From positions 39,746,587 to 39,810,586 of the forward strand of contig CM077826.1 of assembly GCA_039720395.1 (NCBI GenBank): a DNA stretch of 64,000 nt, read 5' to 3'. This DNA is from Liquidambar formosana (lineage: Eukaryota; Streptophyta; Magnoliopsida; Saxifragales; Altingiaceae). Position 1 is the stretch's first letter, and each line of letters begins with the position of its first letter. A program made the translations under genes and the position numbers. Below, piece after piece: positions 1 to 13,000 of the stretch. The notes under the pieces are model-generated. The model ran no database searches, was not told where the DNA came from, and was given only the letters and a program-made list of their open reading frames with translations.

Positions 1-438
1 GCCTATAATACATAAAATCTCCTCTAAATGGAGCGATGGATTTTGACAAACTATAATATCATTAAAGGATTCACATTATTCACCTTGTTCAGTTGTGACG
101 ATTATACCAACAAGATCAACAACAATAGCTATATGAAAAATGGCCTTGGAGTATCAAGAGTTACAAGTTACACCAAGAAAATTTGGTCGCCATCTGCATC
201 GCAGCTGTAATTATTATATAGATAATTGGTCATGCTCAGTGTATAAATGTTTTCTAATCATAGAAATTTTACAATTGCCAGCCCTGTGATGATTGTGCAA
301 GTCAGTCCCATTCTCTGATAATATTCTGTGTGGACACTCTGCATTGTCTCTAAGTTATAATCTTTTGGGTGTCACTTTTTATGATTTTTGTAAAGCCAAA
401 CGGTGCTTATGTACTGCATGTCAGTTCGGTTCATATAA

Positions 439-693
439 CTCGGCATGCTTCTAAAGTTAAACATATTGATGAAATCAGGGAAGCTGCCTTCTCTTTCATT
501 TAAAGTGGAGAAGTTTGTGTCATTGATTGGAGATGTGTCCAAGGGACCACTTGAGAGTTGCCAAATATTGTCACACAGCCGGTCTATGCATATCAGGGTT
601 GATGATTTCCAGATCTCAATGCCAGGAGGCTGTGATATCAATATAGTGCCATCAGATTATGACACCATTCTGAAACAGTTATCTGCTCATCAG
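439..693 (+). other. Unassigned exon-like open stretch upstream of FLU
   Basis: An 85-codon open stretch ends at a good splice donor (CAG followed by GTATGA at 694). Its second half has a balanced, protein-like composition (for example SRSMHIRVDDFQISMPGG). A second frame just upstream, about 404-505, also looks coding (SSVHITRHASKVKHIDEIREAA), so the two halves may be one exon broken by a frameshift. It does not resemble a chloroplast transit peptide, so it is probably not FLU exon 1. I do not recognise the family. It could be the end of an upstream gene, a pseudogene piece or chance. Confidence 0.25.
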
Positions 694-724
694 GTATGAT
701 GGTGAGTCCCCATATCAGCTATCA

Positions 725-756
725 TTTTTTTTTTTTGGGGGGGGGGGGGGGGGGGG
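725..756. repeat. Poly-T/poly-G homopolymer junction
   Basis: A run of 12 T is followed directly by 20 G. Two other long G runs occur in the window, at 10031-10057 and 18993-19021. Such G homopolymers are rare in AT-rich plant DNA and may be partly a sequencing or assembly artefact. Confidence 0.9.
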
Positions 757-791
757 CGGCTTCTAATGTTTTATTTGTTGTCTTGCTTGCT

Positions 792-1013
792 CTTTTTTTT
801 CTTTTTTTTTTTTTTGGGATATCAGGAAGTTCCTTGGGATGCTTATGCACCCAACTAATCCCACTAGGCACATGCAGTCCCCCCGTCCCGCATGCATCGG
901 GCAATTACAGGACATAGTCCATGGGGGTGGCCTTGAGGGGGAGTGGTGAGAGTTGAACCCAAGACCTCTTGCTTTGGAAGAGACTCTTGGACCACTCAGT
1001 CCACTCCTCAAGG
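792..1013 (-). mobile_element. tRNA-derived SINE with 17-bp target-site duplication
   Basis: Read on the minus strand, the element begins CCTTGAGGAGTGGACTGAG and carries a pol III A-box-like TGGACTGAGTGG. About 34 bases further on is a B-box-like GGTTCAACTCTC, and the element ends in an A-rich tail (T-rich on the plus strand, 792-815). It is flanked by a perfect direct repeat, TTGTTGTCTTGCTTGCT, at 775-791 and 1014-1030. A tRNA-like head, an A-rich tail and a long perfect duplication are the hallmarks of a fairly recent SINE insertion. It encodes no protein and lies upstream of the first recognisable FLU exon. Confidence 0.88.
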
Positions 1014-1434
1014 TTGTTGTCTTGCTTGCTTATAAGTGGCATAAATATTTTGGAATATTACATTCCCTTAATGCATAGATGAAATATCTGCAATAGATAA
1101 CATATTAACATCATTTTTTCTGCTAATGTGCATCCATTTTAACAATGAATTTATTGCATAGAGTTTTGTCCTATTAAGCCTTGTAAACAATCTGCTACTT
1201 CTTCTTAGCTCTTACAATTTTCAAATGGTAAAAGCTGGAATAATAAAATGACTTTGATTTTGTTTTTAATGCATCCTATAAGCATGGAATGTTTGAAATG
1301 TTTGATTTTCAAGAAACATGCATGTGCTCCAAATTAGTTCTTATGTTTTAGTTTCAATCAATTATGATGTTTCAAGTACCACCTGTTATTGTCATGAGCT
1401 TCTGCCATCTGATTTAAAACTATCATTTTGTTAG

Positions 1435-3336
1435 GGAATGGCACAGTTCAGACTTCCAGCAATTGCGCTTCTTGTCACTAATACTTTAATGTTGACCACA
1501 CCTTTTGAAGCTTTGGCAGAAACATGCGAGGCCGATAATGCTGTTTTCAACATGCCTTTACTGCTATTTGTAGCCCTTATTGGAGCCACTGTTGGAGGTA
1601 AAGCATTACTGACTTCATTGTCACTTTCAATCCTGTTACACCCCATATCCTTACCCCGAAAGCTTTCCTAATGACCTTGAAATATATTACGAGTTATAAT
1701 GCAAGGTTGATTAATCTTTTGTTTTTTTTCAAATTCACTTGTTTATTTAAAGCATGAAATATATAAACATGGTGTAAACATGTCTGAAAGACCACTAGCC
1801 TTAATTATCAGACTTGGCATTTGGGTGGAGAGCTCCATTTATCTGAGAGCAGGGGCCACAGCTTCTGAAAGTGTTATTTTTCCTTTCTTGCGCAATTTTT
1901 TAGAAATCTAAGTTGGTGGGGAGTGGTTGTATAAAATAATTAAAAGGAAGCCTCCTAAAGCCTTCCATGACTGATGTCTGTTATGTTATTTTCTTCATAG
2001 ACATTTATGTCCACCCATTGGAAGAGGGATATGTTATGCACACACATGTGATTATAGATTTAAAGCCATGTGATGTGACCTCCAAATTAATTGTTGCCCT
2101 GATATTTCAGTGTTTGTACAACAGGATTGCTTGCACGACAGAGGAGAGGAGAATTGAAGCGGCTGAACGAACAGCTCCGTCAGATCAATACAGCTCTAAG
2201 AAGGCAAGCTAAGATTGAGTCATATGCCCCTAGTTTGAGTTATGCTCCTGTTGGTAGTAGAATACTAGAAAACGAAGTAATTGTTGATCCAAGAAAGCAG
2301 GAGTTGATTTCTCATTTAAAAACTGGGAAGAATTTTCTGAGGAATCAGGATCCGGATAAGGCATTTGTGGAGTTTAAGACAGCTCTTGAGCTTGCTCAGA
2401 ATCTAGAGGATCCTATTGAGGAGAAGAAGGCTGCAAGAGGTTTAGGTTTGTGTTCTTGCCCTTTGTCCATAATTTGCATCCTGTCTATGTTGGCCTATGT
2501 GGTTTTTACAAATCAAGCAACAAATCAAAAAGGAGGATGGGCTACAGTTGCAATTTTAAAAGTACCTGGATTTTTGGTGTTAGTGGAAGTTTTAAATATT
2601 AGACTTGTTTCTATACTGTAAAAGTGTTGAATTTATTGAGATCGGCTTATAATTCAAGTATGAAAACTATTATCCTCTTTTATGCATTGAGGAAACCCAG
2701 CAGTAACTCATGGTTTGACTTGTGAGTTAATTATAATGCAAAGCCTATTACGTGGCTGATTGGATATGTCAACACGCAACCTGTTCCAGGGTTCCTCTCT
2801 GTTGAGAGTGATATTCTATAAAAGCATGAGAATTCAAATCTCTCCAGATTTCCTTTTGCACAGATTTTTCTTGAGTTAAATAACCAACCTAACTAGGCAT
2901 TTTGACTGGTTTCTCTTGATTTCCTTTTGTTTCTAAACAAAGTGAATATGCTGGCTTGGATTATTTATCATATCTTAATTGGAAATTCATCTTGATTGGT
3001 TCTTAAATTATGTTTTAGTGCCCTTCCTTTAATTACCATATGAATTTTGAGAATTTTACGTTTAATCGCATAACTTATGATTTGTTCACCACAGCTATTC
3101 AACCTGCTTCTGATTTGGATTTTCATATTTTAGGAGCCTCACTGCAAAGGCAAGGCAAGTACCGGGATGCCATTAAATACCATTCTATGGTTTTGGAAAT
3201 CTCTAAGCGAGAAGGTGAGGACTCTGGGAATACAGAAGCTTATGGGGCAATCGCTGATTGTTATACGGAGCTTGGTGATCTTGAGCGAGCAGCAAATTTC
3301 TATGACAACTATATTGCAAGATTGGAAACTGACTGA
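1435..3336 (+). CDS. FLU: FLU (FLUORESCENT IN BLUE LIGHT), chloroplast TPR protein, 5' part missing
   Basis: FLU is a thylakoid-bound regulator that binds glutamyl-tRNA reductase through its TPR domain and holds back 5-aminolevulinate synthesis in the dark. Three exons are readable: 1435-1597, 2125-2445 and 3134-3336, all joined by GT-AG introns in phase 1. Together they give 228 residues ending ARLETD, followed by TGA. In order they encode a hydrophobic targeting segment (LPAIALLVTN), a membrane helix (MPLLLFVALIGATVGG), a basic coiled coil (RRGELKRLNEQLRQINTALRR), the conserved AKIESYAPSLSYAPVGSR block, and a TPR region from about ELISHLKTGKNFLRNQDPDKA to YTELGDLERAANFYD. Known FLU proteins have about 310-320 residues, so roughly 90 N-terminal residues (the transit peptide) lie in an exon outside the window or not recognised. 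No break is seen in the visible exons. The gene is convergent with UBP1. Confidence 0.93.
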
Positions 3337-5015
3337 TCCTCGTGACCAAATATTTTATTGTCACTTACAACGTAGGAAGGTTGGAATGTGGTAGAGGGTC
3401 CAGGTTTACGGGTTTTTTTCTTCTATTTTTTCCCTTTTTAATCTATGTTGAAGTCACTCATTGCAGAGTATCCCTTGTATCATTTTTGGTTCCATCCTGC
3501 TGTTATTCCGACTACAACTGTATAACCTACACAAACATCCAGTGGTTGTCTACTTGTTTGATATGGTTTTGAAACAGATAGGCCTCGACTGAATTAGATG
3601 CGTAAATGGGGAAAAAAACTTTAAGCTCTTGTTTGGTTGAGAGGAAAAGTGGGAGGAAGGTGGTTTAGGAAGGGAAAAGTGGAAGGATAACTTTTTAGTT
3701 TCAGTCCACTAAAATCTTTCCTCCCAAAAGTGAAAGGGTGGGTGGAATGTTAGTTGGTGTGACAAAAATACCTTTCCAACATAATTATTCTCTCCACTTT
3801 ATTTATGTATTTATTTTTTTATGAAGATTATTCATTTCACTTTATGAAGCAACAACGTGCCAAAATTTTGAAAAAATATGGCATGAATTCCATCAGGATC
3901 TGAAGCTTTGAGAGGCTGCATTGAGAACTAAGTTATTTCAACTTAATCTGACATTATCCTTAGAGTGTTATGGTCATAACACAAAATATCAGAAATCTTC
4001 AGAGCTGTAATTTTGTTCACCTTGTCTAACAAGAGCTGAAATATGGAAAAACTCGGTATGGAAGTTTCCCTGTTCCATCTTCTGATACCAGTAAATTTCT
4101 TTCAAATTTGAGGGACTGCATTATAGTGGGCTAAGTTGGGGTTTTTCCTTATACTCTTTGGAAGATTTGTATGGAAGTGTAATGTTTCCTCGTACTTTTA
4201 AATTTATTTAATGATATTTGAGTTTATCAAAAAAAGAATAATAATAATAATTATAAGATGGGGTTCAAGCTAGAAAGTTTGAAGGACGCTGACAGACTGA
4301 GGGCCATTGATTCTTGCCAAGATTTTACGTTAATTCCAAAAAAAATGTTACCAAAAGTCTACGGATTCCATTTCTTCACTGCTGCAGTCAACTCATTAGT
4401 AGCCGAGATGATGGATTGAACACTACGTGACCTAGCTTGTTCAAAAATTGGGGGAAATTGATCATGCAAAAGCCAAGATGCTTATACCCGATAGGTTTAT
4501 TAGAAGGGGGAGGAGGCAAACTTCAAGATCAACGAGGGCTGTGATCAGAGTGCGTACAAGGGAAGTGTCTATTAACATCTGGGAAGAGTGCACCAGTTGG
4601 GCTTGGCTAAAGCACGATCAAAGTCTTTTTCTTAATGACGATGCCCAAGACACTGGTGCAATTGGTCCACGTGAAGTCTGGCATAGAGAAGCACGGATCT
4701 TCTACATCACAATTCTTGAGTTGCTGAAATTGAAAGAGAAACGAACCCTACGGGTCTCATCTGCAAGCTACATGATTGAGGTCACCAGCTAGCAGTGCCT
4801 AGCACCCATGGTAGATGATGGCTAGCTACTAGCAAACCCAGCAAAATTACCCCAAAACTGCTCTCAAATTCTAGAGTTAGGGCTAGCTTAGGCAGAGATA
4901 AGGATCCAGAGGGTGGTGAACAACTTTGTGGATGATGGCATGAATGGCTCAATCATCTGACACGAGGATATCGATCATCCTTCCACATCAGTCACATGTT
5001 CCTCAAAAGGCAATG
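3337..5015. other. FLU 3' flank and intergenic DNA
   Basis: The first few hundred bases are probably FLU 3' UTR. From about 3625 there is a stretch starting CTCTTGTTTGGTTGAG, which resembles the ends of the Tourist-like elements elsewhere in the window. A LINE-like tail (TTTGAGTTTATCAAAAAAAG) ends near 4236. The open stretch at 4448-4792 has no recognisable protein features. No gene is seen. Confidence 0.5.
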
Positions 5016-5023
5016 GAGGGCAC

Positions 5024-6101
5024 TGGAATGGCAATGGGACGGGTCGAAGGTGGGTTGACCATATACCATCCCCGAACCGCTCAACGAAACCTATGCCCAA
5101 ACCCGCCCCTAAACCCGGCGGGGTGAAGAACCTAATAACCATCCCCGACCCTGTGGTTTTCTAAGAAAACCATCCCCGCCCGCCCAAAAAAATTTTCCAA
5201 CCCCTGTTATACCAACAACAATTCCCTTATGATTTCCATCAAAAATTCCACTATGATTTCCATGAATCTAAGCCCAAACGACAACATATATATTGCAATT
5301 AATAAGAAATTTCAGCAATTAAGAAATTTGAGAAATATATATTGCAATTAATATTAATCATCACAACTCAAAAATACAATTGTAATTTGAGAAAGAGAAT
5401 GGACTGAACGTTTAGTTGAGAAAGAGAGAATGAGAATGAAGGCTTACCGATTTACAAGAGTGACTGGTGAAATATGAGAAACATTGAACTGGTGTAGATC
5501 TGGTGTAGATCTACTGTGTAGACCTACTATGTCGCTGAGGAACTGCGTGAGGGAGGGAGAGGGACTGCAACCTGCATAAGGGAGGTCTGTGACTCCTGTG
5601 CCGCCGTGAGGGTAGTCGCCGACGATGGGGACTGGTTCGTGACTCCATCGACTCGTGAGTAGCGTGCTGCGTAAGGGAGGGAGAGAGTAAGCAGCGTGAA
5701 GGAAGGAAAGAGTAAGGGCGTAGGGCGAGGGTGGGGTCGTGGGGAGGCCATGCCGCCGTGAAGGTAGTCGCCGTGAGGGTAGCCGCCGCTTGTGAGGACT
5801 TGAGGGTTTGTGGGTGAGGGACTGAAGGGGGAAGAGACGAGGAAGAAGTGCGGCTAGGGTTTTTGGGGGAGAAAAGTTTAGGTTATATATATAGGGAAGG
5901 GTAAAACTGTAAAAGGATAAGCAGGTCGGTTCGGTTCTACTGGTCGAAACTAGTAAATACCATCCCCGAACCGAACCGATTGAAAATTTCAAAACTTAAC
6001 CCATACCCGAACCGAGAGTAGAAAAATTTCCAAAAAACCCACCCCTATGAGGGCGGGGCGGGACGGGGCTCCTATGGGGCGGGTCCAAATTGCCATCCCT
6101 A
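5024..6101. mobile_element. Non-autonomous hAT-like element (1,078 bp)
   Basis: The ends are imperfect inverted repeats (left TGGAATGGCAATGGGACGGG, right read inwards TAGGGATGGCAATTTGGACC). They are flanked by a perfect 8-bp duplication, GAGGGCAC, at 5016-5023 and 6102-6109. The ends are rich in CCCGAACC/GGGCGGG-type subterminal repeats, typical of hAT elements. The interior (5440-5870) is GC-richer and has an open frame on the minus strand full of SRR/PP-type low-complexity residues. It shows no transposase motif. Two elements with similar ends lie at 27551 and 62713. Confidence 0.88.
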
Positions 6102-6503
6102 GAGGGCACTCTCTGATTCTCTGTGGACCCCAAACTCAAAACAAGAATAGAACCAACAAGCAGGAAGTTTGCACGAGCATACATTAAACAAACGATGTCA
6201 GAGCTTAATGCAATCTACACAGTTCCTTCTATCGACAACCAAGTAGAGTCAACAGATCCGTACAGCTCTGGGTAAATGCAGTCAATTGCGAAAACAAGGA
6301 ATAGGGAGGGGGGCTAGAAAATAACATTTTATGCAAGGATCGCCTAAAATACATAAAGGCAGAACTCAAATGCTTAAATCAATAAGCGAAATTTTTAAAT
6401 AACAGACCAGTAGTTAGAACAAAATAGGTACAGGAATGAAAATCAGTATCATTAGTAGACAACACAAAACCAATATTTTATCCAGCCAGAGCACAATCAG
6501 TCA

Positions 6504-6509
6504 TTTATT
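6504..6509 (-). terminator. Candidate poly(A) signal of UBP1
   Basis: AATAAA on the minus strand, about 630 bases downstream of the UBP1 stop codon. The stretch 6510-7136 has no other gene and is most simply the 3' UTR. Nearer, weaker signals could also be used. Confidence 0.4.
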
Positions 6510-7136
6510 CCTTTCAAACCCTCATCAAAAGGGTTAATCGCCCACTACACCATGCAACTTCTAAACTACCTTTAACCACTGGCAACTCGTTTAAATACAA
6601 TACAATGATTGCAGGAGTAAAACAAAATATAAGAACAAAACGAAAGAGAAATCATTATCTATAATATAGATTTGAGAGAGATGAATATAAACAAGGCAGC
6701 CAATAAAACCACTGATCAAACCGAACCCAATAACTTCTAATATTCAACCAAAGTTCTCATCATCCATAACTACCCATCTACAACCACTTCAGAACAGAGG
6801 GGAAAAGGAACCCAAAGCCCCTACATCTATAGCCCCATAAGATCTCATTTGAAACAGGCTATTGTCAAAATATGCAGAAACCTTCAAAATAAACTACAGT
6901 AGCAGTACTAACCACCCAACTCCCTCTAATAATCATAACCACTCATCCCTACAAAATAGAAAATAGAAACATACATGATATGTATCCATTCAGATGGCAA
7001 ACATATAGAAGGGAATAACCTCACCGTTGAAAAAAGAAACAAACAGTAAAAAGCTTCCTAGAGGTCTAGAAACTCAATAAAACCTGCAAAGGCAGGAAAA
7101 TCAAAGTTATACCATATAATAGTACTCTTTTTTATA

Positions 7137-10020
7137 TTACTGATAATACATGAGCTGCTGGGCAGCAGCAACATTCTGGAACCCACCATCATAAATAGCT
7201 TGGCTTGCCCCAGCAGCGCCCATTCCCATCGCTGCCTGCTTAAGAGGATGCTGTCCCTGGGGGTGCATGAGGGCATGGACACCACCCATCTTGCTCATTG
7301 CTATTTGCCGCTCATAGGCCAAAATGTCATTGGCTGAAAGGCCTGGCAAAGGTGCAGCTGCAGGTGGGGGCAGTGGGTTTGAACTTGTTCCTGGTGGAGT
7401 AGGCTTGCTACCCCATGAACACTACAAAGAATAGATAGAATCATCAAGCAGTCAATCAAACAAGATACTTCAAATTATAAACTAAATTCACTCAATTGCA
7501 TTGCTCAGAACATACAAGTACGAAATGAAATCACTTGAAAGGAAACAAATGGTACATGCTTCATTTGCATTATCCCCTATTGGACTCTGCAGTGGTCCAA
7601 ATCCCACAACAGCTAGCTACCAGATCAAGACAGCTTCTTAATTTAACCAAAATTATATGATATTATACACATGTAATATTCAAACAAAACATACTTGCGT
7701 ATTCATCCATATAAAGGCTTTAGACCTTGGAGATTTTCAAAAGTTGGCATCTTTATAGCCCACTATTACATGCCATGTATCAACAATATGGGCTGCCTAG
7801 CAAATCCTTTAAACAGCTTGTGAGCCATGTATCAACATTAAGGGCTGTCTAGCCTATCCTTCTTTGGACAGCTTGTACAGATGCATTGGATCGTCAGAGA
7901 TGCACACGCAGAACTAACGATCCAGTCCACCAATACTTTGTGGATTTCCAAAATAAAGGATCCAGAGTTATTTATTTGAAGACATTGTGGTCTGGCCCAC
8001 ACCAATAAGAGAAAAAGCACACCTTAATTGGTTTGCCACAAAGAATTGACTGAGCATTCCCCATCTGAATAGCCAAAGTCGCCTCAGCATGAGTATTGTA
8101 TCTCACGAAACCAAAACCTTTATCTCGCTGAACCCGAACTTCCTCAATCAATCCAGCACCAAGAGCATGAAAGTGGCGATGGAGATCAAGCTGTGTAACC
8201 TGCATATTAAACAAACAAAAGAAGTGCTCAGAGTTTAATGTTCATTGTACAACTAAAATTTACATGTAGATGTATACCATGGATCAACAACAGAGAATTT
8301 AATCCTTTCTAAGAAATCATGAGAAGTACTTAAAACAAATAAGTTATGCCCTCATAACCAAAACCAAAAAATAAAAATAAAAAGCACCAATCAGAAGCCT
8401 ACTGCTAGTTATAAGAATCCATCAGACCTCTATTACCCAAAATAGACTTTTACCTTTTCAAACCCATCATGGCAGAGTACACACGCACGCGCACACACAC
8501 ACACATACATATATATAGGATGGCGGTCAGATAAGAAAGTGCTGATATAAGTTCATCACCCGCATTGGGGGTTGTACCCGGTGCATTGATGGGTTAGAAT
8601 CAATGGACCCACAATTTCTAACAACTCCATCTATGACTCATATTTTACCAAACCCACCTTCAGATTTTCTTCATTCTTTTTTTTGCCAAACGATAGGAGA
8701 ACACACACACACACACACACGCCCACATGGAGTCAAAACCAAGACCCCCGCAAACCCCACACGCCTTATGGGTGGGACATGCCATTAGACCCAAGGGTCA
8801 TTGATCTCTGCAAACCCACCTTTGATTAGATAGCCTTCCCAAGTAGGCGTATGCATGCCAAAAATCAATATGATCCAATTTTAAGAGCCGCTTCACCCAT
8901 AATTAGAAATGCAAGTATTTGGATCAGTAATTTCATCAACCAAAAAAACGTATTTAGATCAGTAAATATGAGTTTTTGATTAATTAGATTAGAAATGGAA
9001 CGTGTAGTCTCAAATCAACTTGATTTTTTGCATGCATATGACTACTTGGGAAGGCTATCTAATCCAATGGTGGGTTTTGTAAAATGAGTCATAGATGGAG
9101 TTATCACAAACCTGTGTCTAGTGATCCTAACCCTATATATGTATATGTATATATAGGCATAAATGTGGACCAGGATTATTGAAGAACTGCAAGATAACGA
9201 GAGATATCTTGCCTCTGGAGCAAGATTTCCAACATAAACAGTAGTATACTGAGGATTGTTCTCCGGAGCCTCATTATTTGTCGCCTCTTTACCATCTTCT
9301 GCACAAGCAAGAGAACAAAAATAAGTTGCTCTTGTTATTAGCACAATGCTCCACCTGTTTGCAGTGAGGGAGGACAGCAGATCAATATTGGAAATTTTAG
9401 ACAAACCAAACTTTCATTTTGTTCCTCCAAGTAAACCAAACAAAGACTAAACAACAAGAAGATATATTTATAAAAGAAAATAAAACCAACGATTCTCTCA
9501 TAAAGGTACTGATAGATTCAGCACAAGATGACGGTCATTTAGAAAATTCGGCAGCAGTAATAAGGTGATCTTCAGTCACATTAACAACAAAAAATAAAAA
9601 TAATGAAAATGATTTTTCTAAATATCTACAATTAGTTCTTAATTTCTCTTCATATAAAATTTAAGGTTCTGCATTAGAACTGACTCACCTGACGAACCAT
9701 TCGTTAGTTCCACCACGCTTTTTGCATCCGAACTCTGCTTGTCCTCATTGGAACCAGCACCTTTTGTTGCCCAGTTACAACGTATCTGTCTACTGCCAAG
9801 CCACTTTCCTGGACAATCAAGTTGAACAGGCGCAAATTTTGGTCAGCCACAAATCATATCTCCATGAGATGGGAAGGTAAGCATATCAAAAAGAATATTT
9901 ACATGTTTTAACACTGACTTACTCCACCCACCAGAACTTGTTTATTTTTCCCATCCCGTACCTACAGTACATTTAACTACAACAACATATTCAGTTTTAT
10001 TATTCTTCTTTTTTTTTTTT

Positions 10021-10051
<31 letters not shown>

Positions 10052-13000
10052 GGGGGGTTTTTTTTTTGGTGGGGGGGGAGGGGTTAATTGGAACTAAGTT
10101 CATGAAGTTCACTTGATTAAAATAGTGGGAGAGAGGGGATGTCGACAGTAGTACACAAAATAATTCATGCCACCAATAACTTGAAAACATTTTATAATAA
10201 TTTGAGAACAATATTGTAAAATGTTAAATATAAGTGACAAGTTTGCAAGTTCTTTAAATACAGTTTTTTAGGAATTCCTTTTAAAAGAAGATAAAATACT
10301 CATGAGAAAGGGTATTTTAGGAAACCAATTCAAAAGTCATTTGACTTTTTGAATGGGACAATAATTTTGGAACATCCCAAAAAGGAGAGGACAATAAAAT
10401 AGGAACAAAGGGAGTACATATATATATATATGGGTCATGATCAAGGGACAATTTTTGAAACAAATCTTACGACATCAGATCAACAAGATCCAGCAGTTCC
10501 CAAAAAGCTTATGTAGCCAACCTCCACTCACCACCTAACAAATCATTTTGTTTAAAAATGTGTCCACTCTTATCAAAAATAAAAAATTGTGTCCACAAAT
10601 ACTGATTTCGATCCTGATCCTATAAATATATTGATCCAACAGTTCCTAAAAAGCTAATGTGGCCAAGCTCCACTCACTACCTAACAAATCAGCTTGTTTA
10701 AAAATTGTGTCCACTGATATTGATTTCAATCCCGATCCTATATATATATATATCAAAATAAAATATAAAAAAAAAACCTAAAGCTAGCAGAAACTTTATA
10801 TGACAACTAAGAAGCGAGGACATAGTCACGCGACACAACACAAACACACCAACGCAACACAACTACAAAATCTAGGATAGGAGAAAATAGGGATAAAACA
10901 TACATAAAATTATTTTTTTTTCATATACATATCTTATTATATCATGTAGCATCACTTCCATCATTCAAAATGTATCCCTAATGCAAACCTCAAAAGGCCT
11001 CGCAAATTGGTTCAATTACGAGATAAGGCCCACCTGGGATTTTGCCCAACTGAGTTTAGTTAGATTTAAGTCCTATTTGATATTTTTTGTAGTTCATAAC
11101 TGCTGGTTTGGTTTTATTTAAATTCTATTAAGTTCCATGGACTCAAAGGTGTTTTGGTAATTTTTTTTGATAAGGAAAGGTGTTTTGGTAATTTTTGTTT
11201 TGGGCTAAGTCATGTATGGGCTCTCTATTTGAGACAGATTTGTTGGATCTTTTTGGGTGTAGTCCAAGTTCACTAGCTTGTCTTGGAAGCTTACTTACTC
11301 TTCAAGTTGGCTTTTGTTAGAAGCTACCTTGTACTCCGAGTTGGCTTGTGTTAGAAGCTTGTTAGTTTTTAGAGGCCTACATAATGTCATGTAATAACAA
11401 AATTTGGAATCAATGAATAAAATATTACAGAATTTTCTACTTTTTGGAGTGATTCAATATCCTTAAGGGTATGAGGCCTTCTCTATAAGTCTATAACCCT
11501 AGGTGTGATGCCTATGGGACTTTAGGTGTGATGTTTAAGGGATTCTAGAAATGCTTCCTGAATTATTTCCTCCTTTATTTCTTGTGCTGCTGTATTTTCG
11601 TAGAAATATCATTAACCTTTATTAACAACCCTTTTAATCCTTAAAACCCTACTTTTTTATAACCCTAACCCTTCCCCAACCTTCAAGCCTTCATCCCAAT
11701 ACCCTAAACCGTCAAATCATTTCACCTAAACCTACAATAGCTGCTGTCCAAAATTTCCAGCAACCCTCCTACGATAAATCTTCGCCTATCCCCACCTTTT
11801 AACCTCTGTAGAGCCTACCACTCATCACCCTTTGGTTTTCATCCTACATTATTCCCTTTGTACTATTTTTGGAAATCTTAGTTGAGCTATTCACAAAGAA
11901 GATGGGACAAAAAAGAAAATGAAAAATAAGAAGAATAAGGAGGCAGCTAAAGAGAGTTTTGGAAATTTTGAAGGCCGGATGGACTTCCAATTCTTTTTTG
12001 ATTATATGCTTTTATAGTTTTGTTACATTGGTATACTTTTCGTATACTTTTGTAAATGGGTCTAGGCCATTCTTTTATGAATTTAATTACCATTACTATT
12101 TTTTTTTTACAAAAAGAGAGAGAGGTGCCATATCAAAGGCGTGTCTTGTCCAACACTACCATGGCACAGGGAAGTGTCTGTGCTTTATAATCTGACATGA
12201 TGATGTCCTGAAATTAGATGTCTTGAAATTAAGATTATGATGTAGAAGAAGACATGTAATAAAACTGCATCATCCTTACCAGTCAAGTCATTTATTGCAC
12301 TTTGGGCATCCTGTACAAAATATAAAAATGTCAAAATTATTCGGCACAAAGAATAAAATTTCCAACTGTCAGGAGAAACTGAAAAAGTATATTGTACCTG
12401 TTGGCTCCGAAAAGAAACAAACCCAAACCCTCTTGAACGTCCAGTTTTCTGATCCCACATTACCCGTGCATCCCTGACATCACATGACCATTAATTAAGG
12501 TTTGCTAACAAGTCCAGCATTGGAAGAAGTTGAAAAGTATAATGAGTTCTCAGTTGTTTTAGGTGGAGAATTTTTTTAAAAAAAAGAAAAAAAATTAAAA
12601 AGTTAACAAAATAAATAAAAAAATAAAAAAAGGATCAGTGAAATGAAGCTTACGAACAACTGGGATAAACAGAAAAACATGCAAACAATGTAGCATCAGT
12701 AACCTCAGGGCTAAGATCGCCAACAAAAATGTTGAAGTGACCTGCGCATCAAGATAGCAGTATCATACAGCACCCATGGCAACATGCCAAAACATCACAT
12801 AATCAGTTTACAACATAAGAATGTAAACGCCTAACAGTGAACCTACTTGATGTGTCCTCCCTCTGACCACTGGCATATGCCCAATTAACTTTGATAGGCT
12901 GCCCAAACCTGTATAATAAAGAATAAGATACAAAGATCCAAGCCAGAAATAGAAAAGAATCATCAAGAGTTCCACTTACAAATGCCTTCCATTAAGTGAC

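Noticed and set aside
722..1011. Open frames through the poly-G/poly-T stretch
   Set aside because: They are frames across a homopolymer and the SINE; no protein family features.
4448..4792. 114-codon open stretch downstream of FLU
   Set aside because: No recognisable domain, begins with a non-ATG codon, and sits in repeat-like intergenic DNA.
5444..5992. 182-codon frame on the minus strand
   Set aside because: Lies inside the hAT-like element, is Ser/Pro/Arg low-complexity, and has no transposase or host domain.
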